From: Dryococelus australis
Lineage: Eukaryota; Arthropoda; Insecta; Phasmatodea; Phasmatidae
Direction: 5' to 3'
DNA length: 64,000 bases
NCBI GenBank assembly: GCA_029891345.1
Contig: CM056997.1
Location: forward strand, 220,968,172-221,032,171
The translations under genes were made by a program, and so were the position numbers. The notes under the pieces were generated by a model that made no database searches, had not been told where the DNA came from, and saw only the letters and a list, made by a program, of their open reading frames with translations. This document shows positions 1 to 12,430 of this stretch, piece after piece (position 1 is the first letter of the stretch; every line of letters starts with the position of its first letter).

Positions 1-1986
1 GTCTAAACACTAACCACCATGACCCAACGCCCCCACCCAACTCTGTGATTTACTGTTATTATTGCTCTAAAATCTACCTATAACCACTAAGGAGGACCCA
101 TGCCGCTTTTGTTAATATAGTAATTAACTGATAAAGGTGTACGTGATGTTTGTGTAATGGTAGAAAGAATGTTTATGGACCTTTCTGTAGCTACTTATAA
201 CCGTTAAACATACTTTCAGTTTTCGTGGCTATTCTCAAACACCAAAAATTCCTTAAAATTATTAACAATGAAATTTGGCAAACGAGGTTATTTTTTAATG
301 TGGTGTAATTGTGCGGCATTTTACATTTGTTAAGACATGATATTTCCAAACAATACACACACCTGGTCGAATACTATAAGTTCCACCTCGATTGTCCTGT
401 ATTTTTTCATAACTGTCAAATTCATACAAGAAGTGACTGAAGAACTGTGGGTGATAAATAGAGACCTGCAAAATTCGTGTTCGCAGTTGGAGACAGGCTA
501 CCTTTTAAACACCCTCACATCTGCACAGAGTTTCTCATTGGACAGTACTTTTTCTGACAAGCTAAGGAAAACTACGTCATTGAATAGACGCTGTGTATAT
601 GTGTGAGAGAGTCACGTGCAATAATCACATGCCCCTCACCTAGGCAGTAGCAGCCAATGAGCACAAGATATCAGCTGGAGGGAGTACAGGAGTGTGGAGT
701 TTAACAACACGCCCGATATATGTAGGTCGTTCACGGTCATTTAAGCAATTTTTAAACCAACCTATGAAAAACTTCACTGCCCCAACCTGCATGTATTTTA
801 GTGATGGGAGCAGTGACTGGCAATCTCCCAGTAAAGTTGGTAAGGGTGGAGGAAAAGTAGGCCCATGTCTTTCCTGTCATTGAATTACAAGTGTTAAGTA
901 AACATGTGTGAATCCTGAAATGAGTTATTTAGCTTTCTGTTTTTTTTAATGAATATAGATATTATAATTAACGAATTTTTTAAATTTCTACTTTCCTAAT
1001 AGTTTCACAGTTTAATTGATTGATGCATGAACAAAGTGATGAGGCCAATAGCAATATTAATGTTACACAAGATGTAAGACTACACAATATGCTTACAAGC
1101 AGATCTGAAGTAGGAAAGTGCTGAGTTAGGCGTGAAGAGTGTACAAACAGCTATATTCGCAGGGCAGGTGTGAGTGTGACGTGAGAGAGAGGTACTTGGG
1201 TCGGTGTAGCGCGCGGTCTGCACACGTTCCTATGTGTGTCCGCGGGGTCGTGACGAAGCCCTCCCAGCTCTCGGGGTCAGACAGTGCTGCCACCTCCCGC
1301 ATGCCCACTTTCCCACCCGGCCACCGCAAGTAATCAGCTCGCCGCTGGAGGAAGCAGCCACTTCTTTCCCGACCCGACCTGCGCCGTCACTCTCCGCCAA
1401 AACTGGACGAGCGGTTTTGAAATGCAAAATGGCAGGGCCTCTAAATTATTTCCCTTAATCCGTTTCTCGATTAATGTTGATAATGAACAACGTTCACAAT
1501 ATTATTGATTCAGTTGTTTTTTTTTTTCCTTTCCACGGACACTACTCTCTTACTCTACATTATGCATAATATCAAGACTGCCGTGTTCAGCAAATCTTCA
1601 GTGAGGATTTTCTTACGCTTTTCCTCACAGGTATTTTTTTTTATTTCAGCTACCTCAATACGAATTTTTTATAAATTTTTCGATGTAGAAGAGACAACAG
1701 GTATGTATTTTTTTTTTTTTAGGAACGGGAAAATAATCCGTGGATTTATTAGTGTGTAAGTTCGATGGCGTATACGCTTACATGTGTGCTGCTATAAGTT
1801 GTTCGCAGCAAGTTGAGCAATTTGAGAACCCTGCTTAAGATCCACTTGTATGCACATTGTGTGTTCTTCCACCATATGTAAAATTAACATTTCCATGTGC
1901 CTGTTCACATTATTTACTATTTAATTATTGGTCATTATCAAATCACTTAAAAACTTAATATTTTACAAAATGACTCATTATTACTG
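1..1986. other. No gene recognised; GC-rich patch at 1150-1440
   Basis: The stretch is AT-rich with only short, unrelated reading frames on both strands. A GC-rich patch at about 1150-1440 is open in several frames at once, which reflects its composition more than coding. None of its translations is recognisable. It lies downstream of the SoxF exons (that gene runs on the minus strand), so it was examined as a possible last exon without success. Confidence 0.5.
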
Positions 1987-2297
1987 TTATAAGTAAGACC
2001 ACGTATTTTTCGCGAAAACATTTACGCGCAGGCGAGGCCTTAATATGTTACTTACACACCTGCAGCCTTCCTTTGGCTATTGGCCGCCTGTCTTTGTCTG
2101 AATACCGACTGCTACACGAGTGAGTCAAACAGAACTACGTTTCTCTGCTACTCACTCTTCATGATTAGCGGCCAGACAGATGACTCGTAAAACATGTCAG
2201 ATGGTCCAACCACTAAAACGGTTCTGAACTAAAGTGTTTTGGAACACAGCTTGTCCTAAAATATTTTCGCGAAAACCAGGTTCCCCTACTTATAAGC
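1987..2297. repeat. MITE-like element with TTCGCGAAAA in its inverted ends
   Basis: The two ends are imperfect inverted repeats, each starting in ttataagta and each carrying the palindromic core TTCGCGAAAA followed by an ATTT run (near 2010-2025 and 2264-2280). The interior has no coding capacity. It includes short stretches (tattggcc, gcggccagacag) that recur in related elements at 19358-19596 and 24170-24362. Several copies, inverted ends and about 300 bp without a gene fit a non-autonomous DNA transposon. The superfamily cannot be assigned. Confidence 0.5.
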
Positions 2298-3884
2298 ATT
2301 AAAAAAAACACACAAAAGCGAAATGAATGATATTAGTATTCAGAAATGTTTACCTAGCACTTTTAAGTGATTGTTAAGACATGGAACTACTTTCACTTCA
2401 TCGTTAGTGGGCGCACGTCGCTTGGTGTACCAGTTCAAATATATGCCGGTAGGATTAGTGACATATTACAAAGCTTAATTTGAAAAGGGCTGGCTTAATT
2501 AACCGCGAAAATTCTACATTCTCTTTGGCAGCACGGAATAAAACATTGATGTGTGCGTTATGGAATTTCAAGGGCCTAAAATTATGCTTCTTGTAGAGTA
2601 TGTCTTTTCTCGTTGTGATATGAAATAATAGTCCAGAAAAGTACAATAATTAAGGAAAATTACTTTTCAAAAATGAACGAAACGAAATAAGGGAATTGAA
2701 ATTTATTCTCATATTATATATATATATAAAGAAGTAACGTTACGGTGCAGTTCCAAATTAATTTTCCATGTTATTAGAATGTCATAAAAAATATGTCTTG
2801 GAAATTTTGTTTTGCAGTTCACAATTATTTACAATTCAAATTTTAAAAAAAATTTGACTTACAATAGTTTCAAATTAAACACCTACCGAAGGTGAACAAT
2901 GAGTTGTATTTCAAAAAAAAGTTTAGCATGCCAGTCGTATGACTTCAAGAAACATTTCAGCTGAAATCAAACTATGTGTTAAAATAACTTCTTGAAATTT
3001 GTACGAATAAAGATTTCAAGTTAAAAAGCTTACATTTAAGGTAGAAGAACATTTGCGAATGTTTTTTTTTTTTTTTTTTTTTTTTTTTAGATTATTTGCT
3101 ATTATCATCAAGTTGCAAAACTTGATTTTTATATCAATGTTTAGAAAAGTAGCATTTCTCATATTTTCATTTTTTCGTGTTTAACTGGAAGACTTGATTC
3201 ATAAAAATTTCAACAAGTTATTTAGAAATAAACTTTTGTTTTTCCTAAAATGTTTCTTGGAGTCCAGCGAGTAGCATGTTGCAATTACTTTTTTAATCCA
3301 CCTCTTGATTCAAATTCAATAATTTTTATTTAACTTACAGCTATTTTTGCTTTATATTTTATTTGAAAATCGAAATTTTAAGTTATGGCGATATAAGAAA
3401 CGTATTTTCAAAATAAATATTCTTCATTATGTTCTTGTAATATGGTCAATTATTTTGAGATGTATACTAACGTTCAAATTCTTTTAATTTGAGGTTTATT
3501 CGAAAAGGTGTATACATAACAAATTATTATGATATTGTGTCATAAAACTAAATAATGTGATCAAAATCTAGAAAAAAATATTTAGCTCCGGATCAACGTA
3601 ATTCATTTCAATCGCTCTGTCTACTAGAGTGAATATTTCGCAGAGAAAGGAAATATATGATCGCAGCTGTCCGCGGTTAGGATAATGGCATAGTTCTGTC
3701 TGTTACCTCCCTGTGAGTAAGGCTATTTGTTTGTTGTTTTTATTGTATATTAAGTACGATCGCACGAACCAGTGATTGCGTGAATGAAGCAAGTTTTGAA
3801 TGAGATTACCTAAGTACAGCAGGAATAAAAATACCACATGATTGTAACACTTGAAACCATAAATATTAATGTAAGAGTGCACAG
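2298..3884. other. AT-rich sequence, no gene recognised
   Basis: This stretch has many homopolymer runs, including about 27 T residues near 3062-3089, and a short (TA)n tract near 2717-2728. No reading frame is longer than about 95 codons and none is recognisable. It may be intronic or downstream sequence of the SoxF gene. Confidence 0.5.
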
Positions 3885-4481
3885 AGAAAAAACATTTTGT
3901 TGAATCAAATAAATTTTGTTTGGCGAAACGAAATAATTCCGTTGTCCGTATTTGGTTGAACAAAGATTTGGTTGGTGCAATCAAAGATTTGTTTTACTCC
4001 ACGGAACAGTTTTGGTTAGTATCAAATTTAGAAGTTCGACCGAAATTAGGACTTAATCATATGCACCCTAGTAACCTCTACTGATGAAGTTGGAATGTTC
4101 TTAAATACGTACATTTCAAATAATTCACAACGTATACAAACAAATATTTCAAGTTTCAGAACTTTAGTAGTTAGTTTCGTGTTGAGATTTTGTGCTGATG
4201 ATGTTTATAAAATTTATAAGCCTCGATAATTGCACTAATAAACACCGTTAATATCCTAACTGTCACAAAAGAATGCAAACGAACTCTGAAGCTCTATTTA
4301 CGAAGGCAATCAAATGAGTGGTCAAGCAAATATATGCAGCTGATGCAACAAATTATTTTGTTGACAGTCTCATTATCTGTTACCCCAGCGCAGAGACTTT
4401 GTTCATTGAAACATGTATTTTGTTAGATGAACAAAATTAATTTAGTTACTTTACAAATCTTGTTTACTCAACAAAATATTT
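3885..4481. repeat. Candidate inverted-repeat element with AACAAAAT motifs
   Basis: Both ends are crowded with forms of ATTTTGTT or AACAAAAT. The left end reads outward as aaaaaacattttgttga and the reverse complement of the right end as aataaaatattttgttga. The motif recurs several times just inside each end. The inside carries no recognisable gene. It is probably a non-autonomous transposon with subterminal repeats. The boundaries are approximate and no target duplication was identified. Confidence 0.35.
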
Positions 4482-4493
4482 TATTGGCTGTTC
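4482..4493 (+). repeat. Left target-site duplication of the SINE
   Basis: The 12 bases TATTGGCTGTTC lie immediately before the SINE head and are repeated exactly at 4680-4691, immediately after its end. This is the signature of LINE-type retrotransposition. Confidence 0.7.
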
Positions 4494-4679
4494 TCGAGGC
4501 TGCGGTAGTGTAGTGGTCAAACTACTTGCCTCCCACCTAGGCGAAACGGGTTCGATTACCGGCGGGGTTTTCTCGGAGATCTTCCGTTTACACCGCCCTT
4601 GCATTCCAGCGCTGCTCCATACTCGCTTCGTTTCACCCTCATCGACTCTCAAGACCTCGATGTTAAGATGTGTCCTCTC
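4494..4679 (+). mobile_element. tRNA-derived SINE with intact target duplication
   Basis: The head is tRNA-like. A type 2 RNA polymerase III A box lies in the segment gcggtagtgtagtgg and a B box in gggttcgattaccgg. A tRNA-unrelated body follows, ending in ctcaagacctcgatgttaag. Related copies in this window lie at 11370, 20556, 25555, 37099 and 51591. This copy lacks part of the body (the cggattttcgcatgtgggaa segment) seen in others. The flanking 12-bp duplication is perfect, so the insertion is not very old. It sits in the SoxF intron, about 80 bp past the exon at 4773-4916. Confidence 0.85.
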
Positions 4680-4691
4680 TATTGGCTGTTC
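4680..4691 (+). repeat. Right target-site duplication of the SINE
   Basis: This is an exact repeat of TATTGGCTGTTC at 4482-4493. Together the pair defines a 186-bp insertion. Confidence 0.7.
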
Positions 4692-4772
4692 GCTGAGCGT
4701 GTCCAGGCTAATGGGCTGGTGATGGTTGTGTGAAGGTTTGCAAGTGAGAGATGAAGGAGGATAGATACTTAC

Positions 4773-4916
4773 TGGAGTAAGTGTTGAGTCCGGGACTTGC
4801 TCCGGAGTAGTGACTGCTGCTGGGGCTGCAGGAGGATGGTACAGCTCCAGTGTAGAGGTAGGAAGGCGAGCAGGACGACGCAGAACTCCCGCCGTTCGTG
4901 TACATGCCATGCTGAC
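4773..4916 (-). CDS. SoxF: SoxF transcription factor, internal coding exon downstream of the HMG-box exon
   Basis: This is a 144-bp exon on the minus strand. It is bounded by a good acceptor (gtgcgtggcag before 4916) and a near-perfect donor (CCA then GTAAGTAT after 4773). Both borders are phase 1. The start joins in frame to the upstream exon, whose last base is 12789 with donor GTCAGT. It adds 47 whole codons rich in Ser, Tyr, Gly and Pro, including SPSYLYTGAVPSSCSPSSSH, typical of the low-complexity transactivation tail of Sox proteins. No known domain is visible. The gene continues past 4773 into at least one more exon, which I could not find in 1-4700. The assignment rests on strand, order, phase and style of sequence, not on a conserved motif. 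Confidence 0.75.
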
Positions 4917-5211
4917 CTGCCACGCACAACACCACACACTGCAACCTTCACACACACTAACACAGTATTGCCTAGTCCAGGTATATTCACACTTTTTCAA
5001 TCATACCTTTGAGAAATCACCATCCTGTATCAAGTGCTTGGCTGTTCCCCATACACGCCAGTTATCTAAAGTAGTTTTTTTTTTTTTTTTTACTTCTGTA
5101 CCCATAAAATTAACTTATTTTTGGTTGAACTGGACTTTTACTTGTATTTTAACTATAAATTATCATATTTACTAAATAACTAATATAAAAAATACTGAGA
5201 AAATTAAGTGC

Positions 5212-5325
5212 GTTGGTAATGCCTAGTAAGAAATAGTCCTCATGCAAAGTATTATCAAACTGACTGCGCACAAATGTAGTGCGTTGTCCCTTTCGTTTAG
5301 TTTTGTAGGCTTAGTTAAGCTTTGT
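5212..5325. repeat. Interspersed repeat, family with copies at 23064 and 48893
   Basis: The segment cctagtaagaaatagt, followed by a divergent stretch and gttaagctttgtttgc, is matched closely at 23064-23185. Its first part is also matched at 48893-48925. The family is unclassified and non-coding. Confidence 0.5.
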
Positions 5326-8300
5326 TTGCATTAAGCGGAGGAATATCTTGAAAGTAGATCTTTAGCAGGTCTTCAAAAAAGTTGAAAAGATTTTTAATTT
5401 TTTTTAAATTCTGATCATACAGTTTATTTCGCCAATTTTGTTAGCTGTCTTCTTAAAGTCTCCTCGTGTTCGTTCTGCCATTCATTGAGATAACTTTATG
5501 AATAGGGGATATTTCAGACCACATGCAACATCAACTGATGACTTCTTGTATCTATATACATTTTGTGACAACTTACATTTCATAATTGCCTGTGAAAGTA
5601 CTTGAGATGCGAGAGCCAGCGAACACTCCCATGGATGCAGAGAAATACATGATTTATGTTTCAAGGAAGGCTACGCTATTAAAGGTGATTTATGAAGGGC
5701 ATATTAAGAACATAACGATAACACCGAGATTGTGAATTAAAATAACCAGGAAAAAGAGAGGAATACGAATTATGAAGAAAGAAAAAATACTACGTGTAAA
5801 AGTTAAATGTGGAAAACGGCACAATGCTAGGACCTGCTGGTGGGCATACAATTCATCATAAGTAGGTGCGCTAATATTCTAACAAGGCTTGACTGCTCGT
5901 ACTATTACCGCTTTAATATTCAGTCTTAGAAATAACTGAGAATTTACGGTGACTGAACAGGCAAAATAATGAAGTAAATAAATTCGTAACAGTCGTATGC
6001 ATTCTACTGAGTATCATGCAGTGATTTTTAGAATTAATTTTGAAACGGGGGTGATTTCATCGTCACCATTAGCGTTTTAATATTTGCAATAGTTTAAACT
6101 TAGCATAAATAATGCATTTACTTTAATACATCTGTTTGTATCTTATAGTATGGTGGCAAGATATATGGTGACTTCTGAAGGCGGTAATAGATTTTCATTC
6201 GTGAGATGGCTTTTTAGAATTTCACACCGAGATGGACTTTAAGAGAAATGTAAACAGTAATCTCTCCAGGGGTTGCAGTCAGTGCACACAAATCAAATTG
6301 GTAATTGTCTAATAACGTTGGCGAGAAGGAAATAAATAAACGAAAAATGCTCGCGTATGTACAGTATTATAGCTTTAGGGCATGTTATAAAATTATGCAG
6401 TAAAACGACTGCATTCGTGGCTGTAAATAATTTTAGCTCAAAGAGAGAGCCTTCAAATAATTTATGCGATCACATATATCGCTATACTTCAATTACCAGA
6501 GCACAATGACCATTACCATACAGTAAAGCGAGTTTAGTCGCAAAATCGAAAGTTAAGTTAAGTACCACTTCATAAGGTCTCGTTGACGTAAAGAATGTTG
6601 CGATAATTTTTCAAATTAGTAGCCAGTTTACTTCTATAATATACATGTCAATGAAATAACGATACTAAAACACGAATAAGATATTCTTTACACATTTTCT
6701 GTTATTATTTGTGATTTTTGGATCATAAATCTTTCATTAAGCAAATTTAAAGTGTTTGCCCTTGTGCTTTCATGTAACTAGAAATTTTTAGTGATTTTCG
6801 CCCCAAAATCGCCAGAACTATCGACTGAGTATAATGTTTTTGTAAGAAAAAAGTAGCTAAGATATTCCTAATCGCAGTTTATTGTGCAGTAATACTTTAA
6901 AATGAAAAAGTGTGTGTGTGTGTATGTGCATATATATATAATTACAAAACCGAAATGCTCGAAAATGCTATATTCAAGATTTTTTTTCCAATGAAAAACA
7001 ATGCAGAAAAGAATACTTGGGCGAGGTCGCGGCTTCTACTAAAAGCCTTACCTTCTTGGAGAGGTGCAGGTAAATAGATATTACATGAAATAGTTTATAT
7101 ACATTTGAGTTTATGAGCGTAGTTTGTGTGGGATTAGAGGTACAAAACATATATTTCATTCTCGAGTACTGGTGGTTTCTGAAAACTTTTATCTAAAGAA
7201 AAACTGTAAGTTGCTTGAAAAAACCTTATAAACAGGTTTTAATAATACGTAATTAATAAAGAATATAAAGAGGTACTTGAAGAAAAGCAATGAAACTGCT
7301 GCTTAATAATTGTAATAAGCGATGCATGACGCACAATTTCGCAATCAAGTTTGAAGTTCCCTTGTGCAAGCCCTGACCTTACTTCCCCCACTCTACTGCT
7401 TCAGTCACTCAAACAACTGTATGTAGGCGGTGTTGAGTTTCCTCAAGGCCACCAACAAGACAACAGACGTTAAGCTTCGCGTAACATTATTTCAAATGAC
7501 CTCATTTGTAGGCATAACTCATACGGGGCTCGAAGCTGGATAAACTCTGCAGTAAAAGATGGCATCGTGCCAATTTCTCAGTGTACGGAGGTCGACATCA
7601 GCCACATACCAGTATACAGTAAATGGTCCTTTTCCAATTAGCCTTTACTTCCGTATCCTACTTTATTACTACTTCCTAACATTTCTTTGAATTTTTATTT
7701 TTAATTTGCAATTTTCGGTGAGGGTAAATTATATTATAGGCCTATTTTATACTTTGATATTTTTTGTAATGAGATTTTACAAATGACTAATTGGCACATA
7801 CCAGTTGTTCTTAAATACGATACAAAACCAGTAAGATTGATAGTAGTGGGAAATGTCAAAGAGATTGTAAACCATGTGTGGGAAGGAGGGGATGAAGAGT
7901 ATGTAAGTATTTGGAGTATACATATGGTTTGCTGGTCAAACATTTAAACTGCTTTAAATAAAGAAGAAAAGTAAAAGTGTAGCTAGGCCCGTCTTGCCAA
8001 CAGCGGCTCGGAAGATGAGGACGGGAAGGGAATCTGCTGAGCCATCTCGATACACGCCTAAAATGATTTCGGAAAATGAAGGGATACCCAAGTTAATATG
8101 TCAGGTCTTGAACATAAACTAGTCCAGTGTGTATAAGTGCTACCCCGCTCAGGAGAAAAATAGAAAATAAAAACTAAACGTTTAGTAGACAACAAGCTTT
8201 ACGTGTCAAATAAAATAATAACACTAGGCGCCATTTATTTTTGGCATTAATACAACGGATATCTTCAACATGGCATTCGTTTGAGCCGCGGCCAAACAAA

Positions 8301-9103
8301 TAGTGCTGCACGATCATAGCCATGGACAGTATCTAATGTGTTTGTGTGTGTGGGGGGGGGGTGGTGGAATTCTATGCTGCAAACAGCGATTTATACTATT
8401 TTGTAGTAGCCTATTTCTCTCAGTTTCAGTGTTGCACGTTTCGATCATGGTATTGCCGCATAGTTTAAATTTTAAAGTTAACTTGATGGATAAGTAATCA
8501 TGGAAAGTGTGATTATTTATTAGTGACAAGTATGATGATAACAATATTCTATTTCAACAAAAGCCTGTGAATAAAGTGCGCGGAACGCAAAAGCGAAGAG
8601 GTAAAATGAACATTATTTATTACTGGGCTTCATCAAAACCGCAATGAATGTTGAGGAAAGTATAAAATGCGTGAAAGTTTTAGTTTATTGCATATGGGCT
8701 GAAACGCAAACTAGTAATAATAATGAGGCGTTTAGAAAAAATAAACTATGAGCTTGGAATAAAATAAGAATAATTTTTACCAGGAAACTTAAGGGCACCG
8801 CTTACAGAGCCTGAAGCCGCGGATATTACATGGGGAATTAATGTTAAAGTAAATTTCGTCTCAATGCATCAATATAAAATATGACTGTTTGAAACAAATG
8901 TTTTCCGCACAGGAATTTTCTCAGAGAATACTGTCTCGTTGAGTCATTTCCAAACATTTTTATACATTCTTTTATTTTTTAAAATGTTTTGTTGTTAAAT
9001 TTTACGACAAAAAAGTATTAAACTTAAAACTTACCTAGCGTTCTTATCCTGCAGAATTCCTTAAGAGTTAAGAGGTGTGGATGTGTTGTATGTATGATAT
9101 ACA

Positions 9104-9350
9104 AGAGCAATACCGACACTGCAAAGTGTTCTGGTGGGAAGAATATCCTCAGGCTAGAGTCCATTGAGGATTGTATGATCTGGTTGTAGTTGATTAACAT
9201 TTCGAGAGCACTACCGGTATTTTCGAGTGTTTTGGTGGGGACAATATCCCTGGGCTCTGGGCAATTGAATGGGAGTGTAAGGCAGTTTTGAGCAATACCT
9301 ACGTTCCTGAGTATTCCGGTGGGAAGAGTATCCTCAAGCTCAAATCTTGT
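9104..9350. repeat. Decayed tandem repeat, three units of about 90-105 bp
   Basis: Three diverged units each run from gagcaatacc (or gagcactacc) through a tgttctggtgggaagaat-like core to atcctcaggct-like sequence. They begin near 9104, 9205 and 9283. Divergence is high, so this is an old duplication. Short echoes of tggattgttttaa occur further on at 9680-9780. Confidence 0.45.
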
Positions 9351-11013
9351 ATGGTTGGTGTGTTGCTAGAATTGATTGGTGGATTGGTTTTGTGGTGTGA
9401 GTTGGTTGGGAGAACGAGAGTGTTGGGGTTTTATGGGCTTAAAAATGTTCGCTCCTGAGACTACTAGGTGTGGTACTGAATTTTATGAGGATTGCTTAAA
9501 TGGAATTTGTGAAGGTTTCTAAAGTAAAATTGAATATTGTCATATTGAAGGGATTGGAATATTTCTTGGTTAAAGTGATCATTGGAGGTATAATTTTTGT
9601 TACTTTCTGAATGTAAAGTATGAGAATGTTGTAATTCCTTTTTTTATTGTTTTAGAATGAGTTATTAGTAGTGTGGATTGTTTTAAAGGACGCCAAACAT
9701 AATTTTGGATTGTTTTAAAATGAGAAATGGAATGTTTGTTATAGTAAAGTGAGCCACTGCAAATTTGGACTGTTTTGGAACATGTTCCTGAATTCTAAGA
9801 GAGGTAAAGTAAAGTGTTAATGGAAACGAAGGTTGTGTTACATGTGTATCTATTCTGGACAGAAAAAAGGCAAAGACTAAATATACCTACTCTGCTACTG
9901 TTGCTTATGTTGATATTTTGGGGTATTGAGGCTTCGTCTCCCTTCTTCTCTGTTCCTAATTGTGATAGGTTTAGGCGGACGGTTGGGAAGGAGGCTGTGT
10001 TGGTGTTGACACATCGGGCACATAATATGGTAGATAAATAATTTTGAAATTATCCTAGACTGTCAATACTGGACATTTACTGAAAAGATCAGCTAATGAA
10101 TCTACCAGCAATGCTACATTCAAATGTTAATGAAAATAAATGTCTCTGACAGAGTCTCGCGAAGTATTTCCAAAGGTTTTCAAACTCATAGCCAGAAAGT
10201 GTTGCAGATTGATTCCATTTTTAACTACATATTTATGTGACACCTATTTCTCTACCAAGAGAAATTAACTTTGGCCGGTCCTAATATTTCATTACATTTG
10301 GGCAAACTTTGTTGATAAAAGCAGGTCCAATAAATGCAACTCCTAGAAATTTTAAAGTTAATGATATCCAAGGTAGTCAATGTTATCTCAGGAATACTCA
10401 GATAATATAGACAGATCATTATGAGGTAGAAACGTAAAATATTCACGCATGGTACATACTAAGAATGGTATTTGCATCGTAAGGTAAACAATACCAAGAA
10501 ATGTCACATATTGGAAATGACGCTACACTGCGTAGTTAACTCTCTAATCGATAGTGCATGTAACAATATATTGTGTACAGTAAGTTAAGTGGGTCATTAT
10601 TGTTGCCTGCCGACAAAAATTTTAAGCCGTTAGACATAAATGTAAGGCGGCCTTCCTAACCGTAATCGTATACGAAGCGCAGTGTGGAGAAGTTGCTGAA
10701 CGATACTACACACGCATGGATTCGCTATTGTGTCAGTGGTTTTAGCTCTGGCCTCCTCCTGCTGGGATCCGTGATTCTATCCCAGACAAGGAGAGATAGG
10801 CGTTTCTGAAATGTAAACCCCACATGGGGGAGAGCGATACATACACTCATGGTTTCACTGTCACCACTTTGTGTAATGTAAGGAAATTCTCGTCAATTAG
10901 GAGATATTCTGGAATTAAAACACGTATAGGATTTATGTTACTTCTGTCTTAAATAGAGATTAAGAAAAGTAGTGAATAGAAAGACTGCTGAGTTATTATA
11001 CATTCCCAATCCT

Positions 11014-11325
11014 GTCAAGAGTGAGCTGGGATTCTCATAACTGTAACAGTTAATGAACATATGATACCGACTAGAGTGTACAGACAGAACTAAGAAGTAT
11101 AGCGCTCAGTACATCCAAGTCAAGAGTGAGCTGGGATTCTCATAACTGTAACAGTTAATGAACATATGATACCGACTAGAGTGTACAGACAGAACTAAGA
11201 AGTATAGCGCTCAGTACATCCAAGTCAAGAGTGAGCTGGGATTCTCATAACTGTAACAGTTAATGAACATATGATACCGACTAGAGTGTACAGACAGAAC
11301 TAAGAAGTATACATCCAAGTCGTTT
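11014..11325. repeat. 105-bp tandem repeat, three copies
   Basis: Units starting gtcaagagtgagctgggatt occur at 11014, 11119 and 11224, exactly 105 bp apart and nearly identical. The last one is shortened by loss of tagcgctcag near its end. Near identity implies recent duplication. It is non-coding and lies inside the SoxF intron. Confidence 0.9.
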
Positions 11326-11369
11326 ATTTCCTGACCGACAGTGCCTTTCGAAAATTTATTTTACCTGCT

Positions 11370-11580
11370 GGGCCGCTAGAGCGCTTGCCTTGCCCCCATG
11401 TCGAACCGGGTTTGATTCCCGGCAGTGTCGCACCCCGGATTTTAACTGATTGACAGTTTTATCTCGGGGATCTCCTGGTCTCCCCCACCCCACCCTTGCA
11501 TTACGGCGCTGCTCAACATATATCTTGCTTCACCCTCATCGGCTGTCGAGACATCTCTATTAAGCGCCTCTCGAGCCTCC
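11370..11580 (+). mobile_element. tRNA-derived SINE copy
   Basis: The tRNA-like head (gggccgctagagcgcttgcc, then gggtttgattcccggc as B box) is followed by the family body. That body includes ctcggggatctcctgg, cattacggcgctgctc and caccctcatcggctgtcgag. It is divergent from the copy at 4494. The 54-bp minisatellite begins about 40 bp after its 3' end. Confidence 0.75.
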
Positions 11581-11620
11581 TCACTCCATGACATTCGACC
11601 AGTCCTCAAAGTGTAATCAA

Positions 11621-12430
11621 GTGACAAATGTGCAGGGCCAGCCAAGGACAGTGGTAACCGAGGAGACAGTACAAGTGACAAATGTGCAGGCCCAGACAAG
11701 GACAGTGGTAACCGAGGAGACAGTACAAGTGACCAATGTGCAGGCCCAGCCAAGGATAGTGGTAACCGAGGAGACAGTACAAGTGACAAATGTGCAGGCC
11801 CAGCCAAGGACAGTGGTAACCGAGGAGACAGTACAAGTGACAAATGTGCATGCCCAGCCAAGGACAGTGGTAACAGAGGAGAGAGTACAAGTGACAAATG
11901 TGCAGGCCCAGCCAAGGATAGTGGTAACCGAGGAGACAGTACAAGTGACAAATGTGCAGGCCCAGCCAAGGACAGTGGTAACCGAGGAGACAGTACAAGT
12001 GACAAATGTGCAGGCCCAGCCAAGGACAGTGGTAACCGAGGAGACAGTACAAGTGACAAATGTGCAGGCCCAGCCAAGGACAGTGGTAACCGAGGAGACA
12101 GTACAAGTGACAAATGTGCAGGCCCAGCCAAGGACAGTGGTAACCGAGGAGACAGTACAAGTGACAAATGTGCAGGCCCAGCCAAGGACAGTGGTAACCG
12201 AGGAGGCAGTACAAGTGACAAATGTGCAGGCCCAGCCAAGGACAGTGGTAACCGAGGAGACAGTACAAGTGACAAATGTGCAGGCCCAGCCAAGGACAGT
12301 GGTAACCGAGGAGACAGTACAAGTGACAAATGTGCAGGCCCAGCCAAGGACAGTGGTAACCGAGGAGGCAGTACAAGTGACAAATGTGCAGGCCCAGCCA
12401 AGGACAGTGGTAACCGAGGAGACAGTACAA
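11621..12430. repeat. 54-bp minisatellite, exactly 15 units
   Basis: Units start gtgacaaatgtgcaggccca and recur every 54 bp from 11621 to the unit at 12377, giving 810 bp. Units differ by only a few substitutions (for example agcc/agac and gagacagt/gaggcagt). Because 54 is divisible by 3 and the unit lacks stops in most frames, both strands show reading frames of 270-320 codons encoding an 18-residue repeat. These frames have no start context, no recognisable domain, and sit in the SoxF intron. I treat them as a by-product of the repeat. Confidence 0.93.

Noticed and set aside
1231..1378. Phase-compatible 48-codon candidate for a last SoxF exon
   Set aside because: An AG at 1380-1379 and a stop near 1231 would fit the phase, but the sequence lacks any SoxF C-terminal motif and several frames are open there because of GC content.
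4464..5000. 178-codon minus-strand frame
   Set aside because: It reads the SoxF exon in a different frame and then antisense through the SINE. The splice-bounded SoxF frame explains the region better.
10730..10870. Further SINE head
   Set aside because: ctgggatccgtgattctatc is only loosely like a B box, and the family body is absent.
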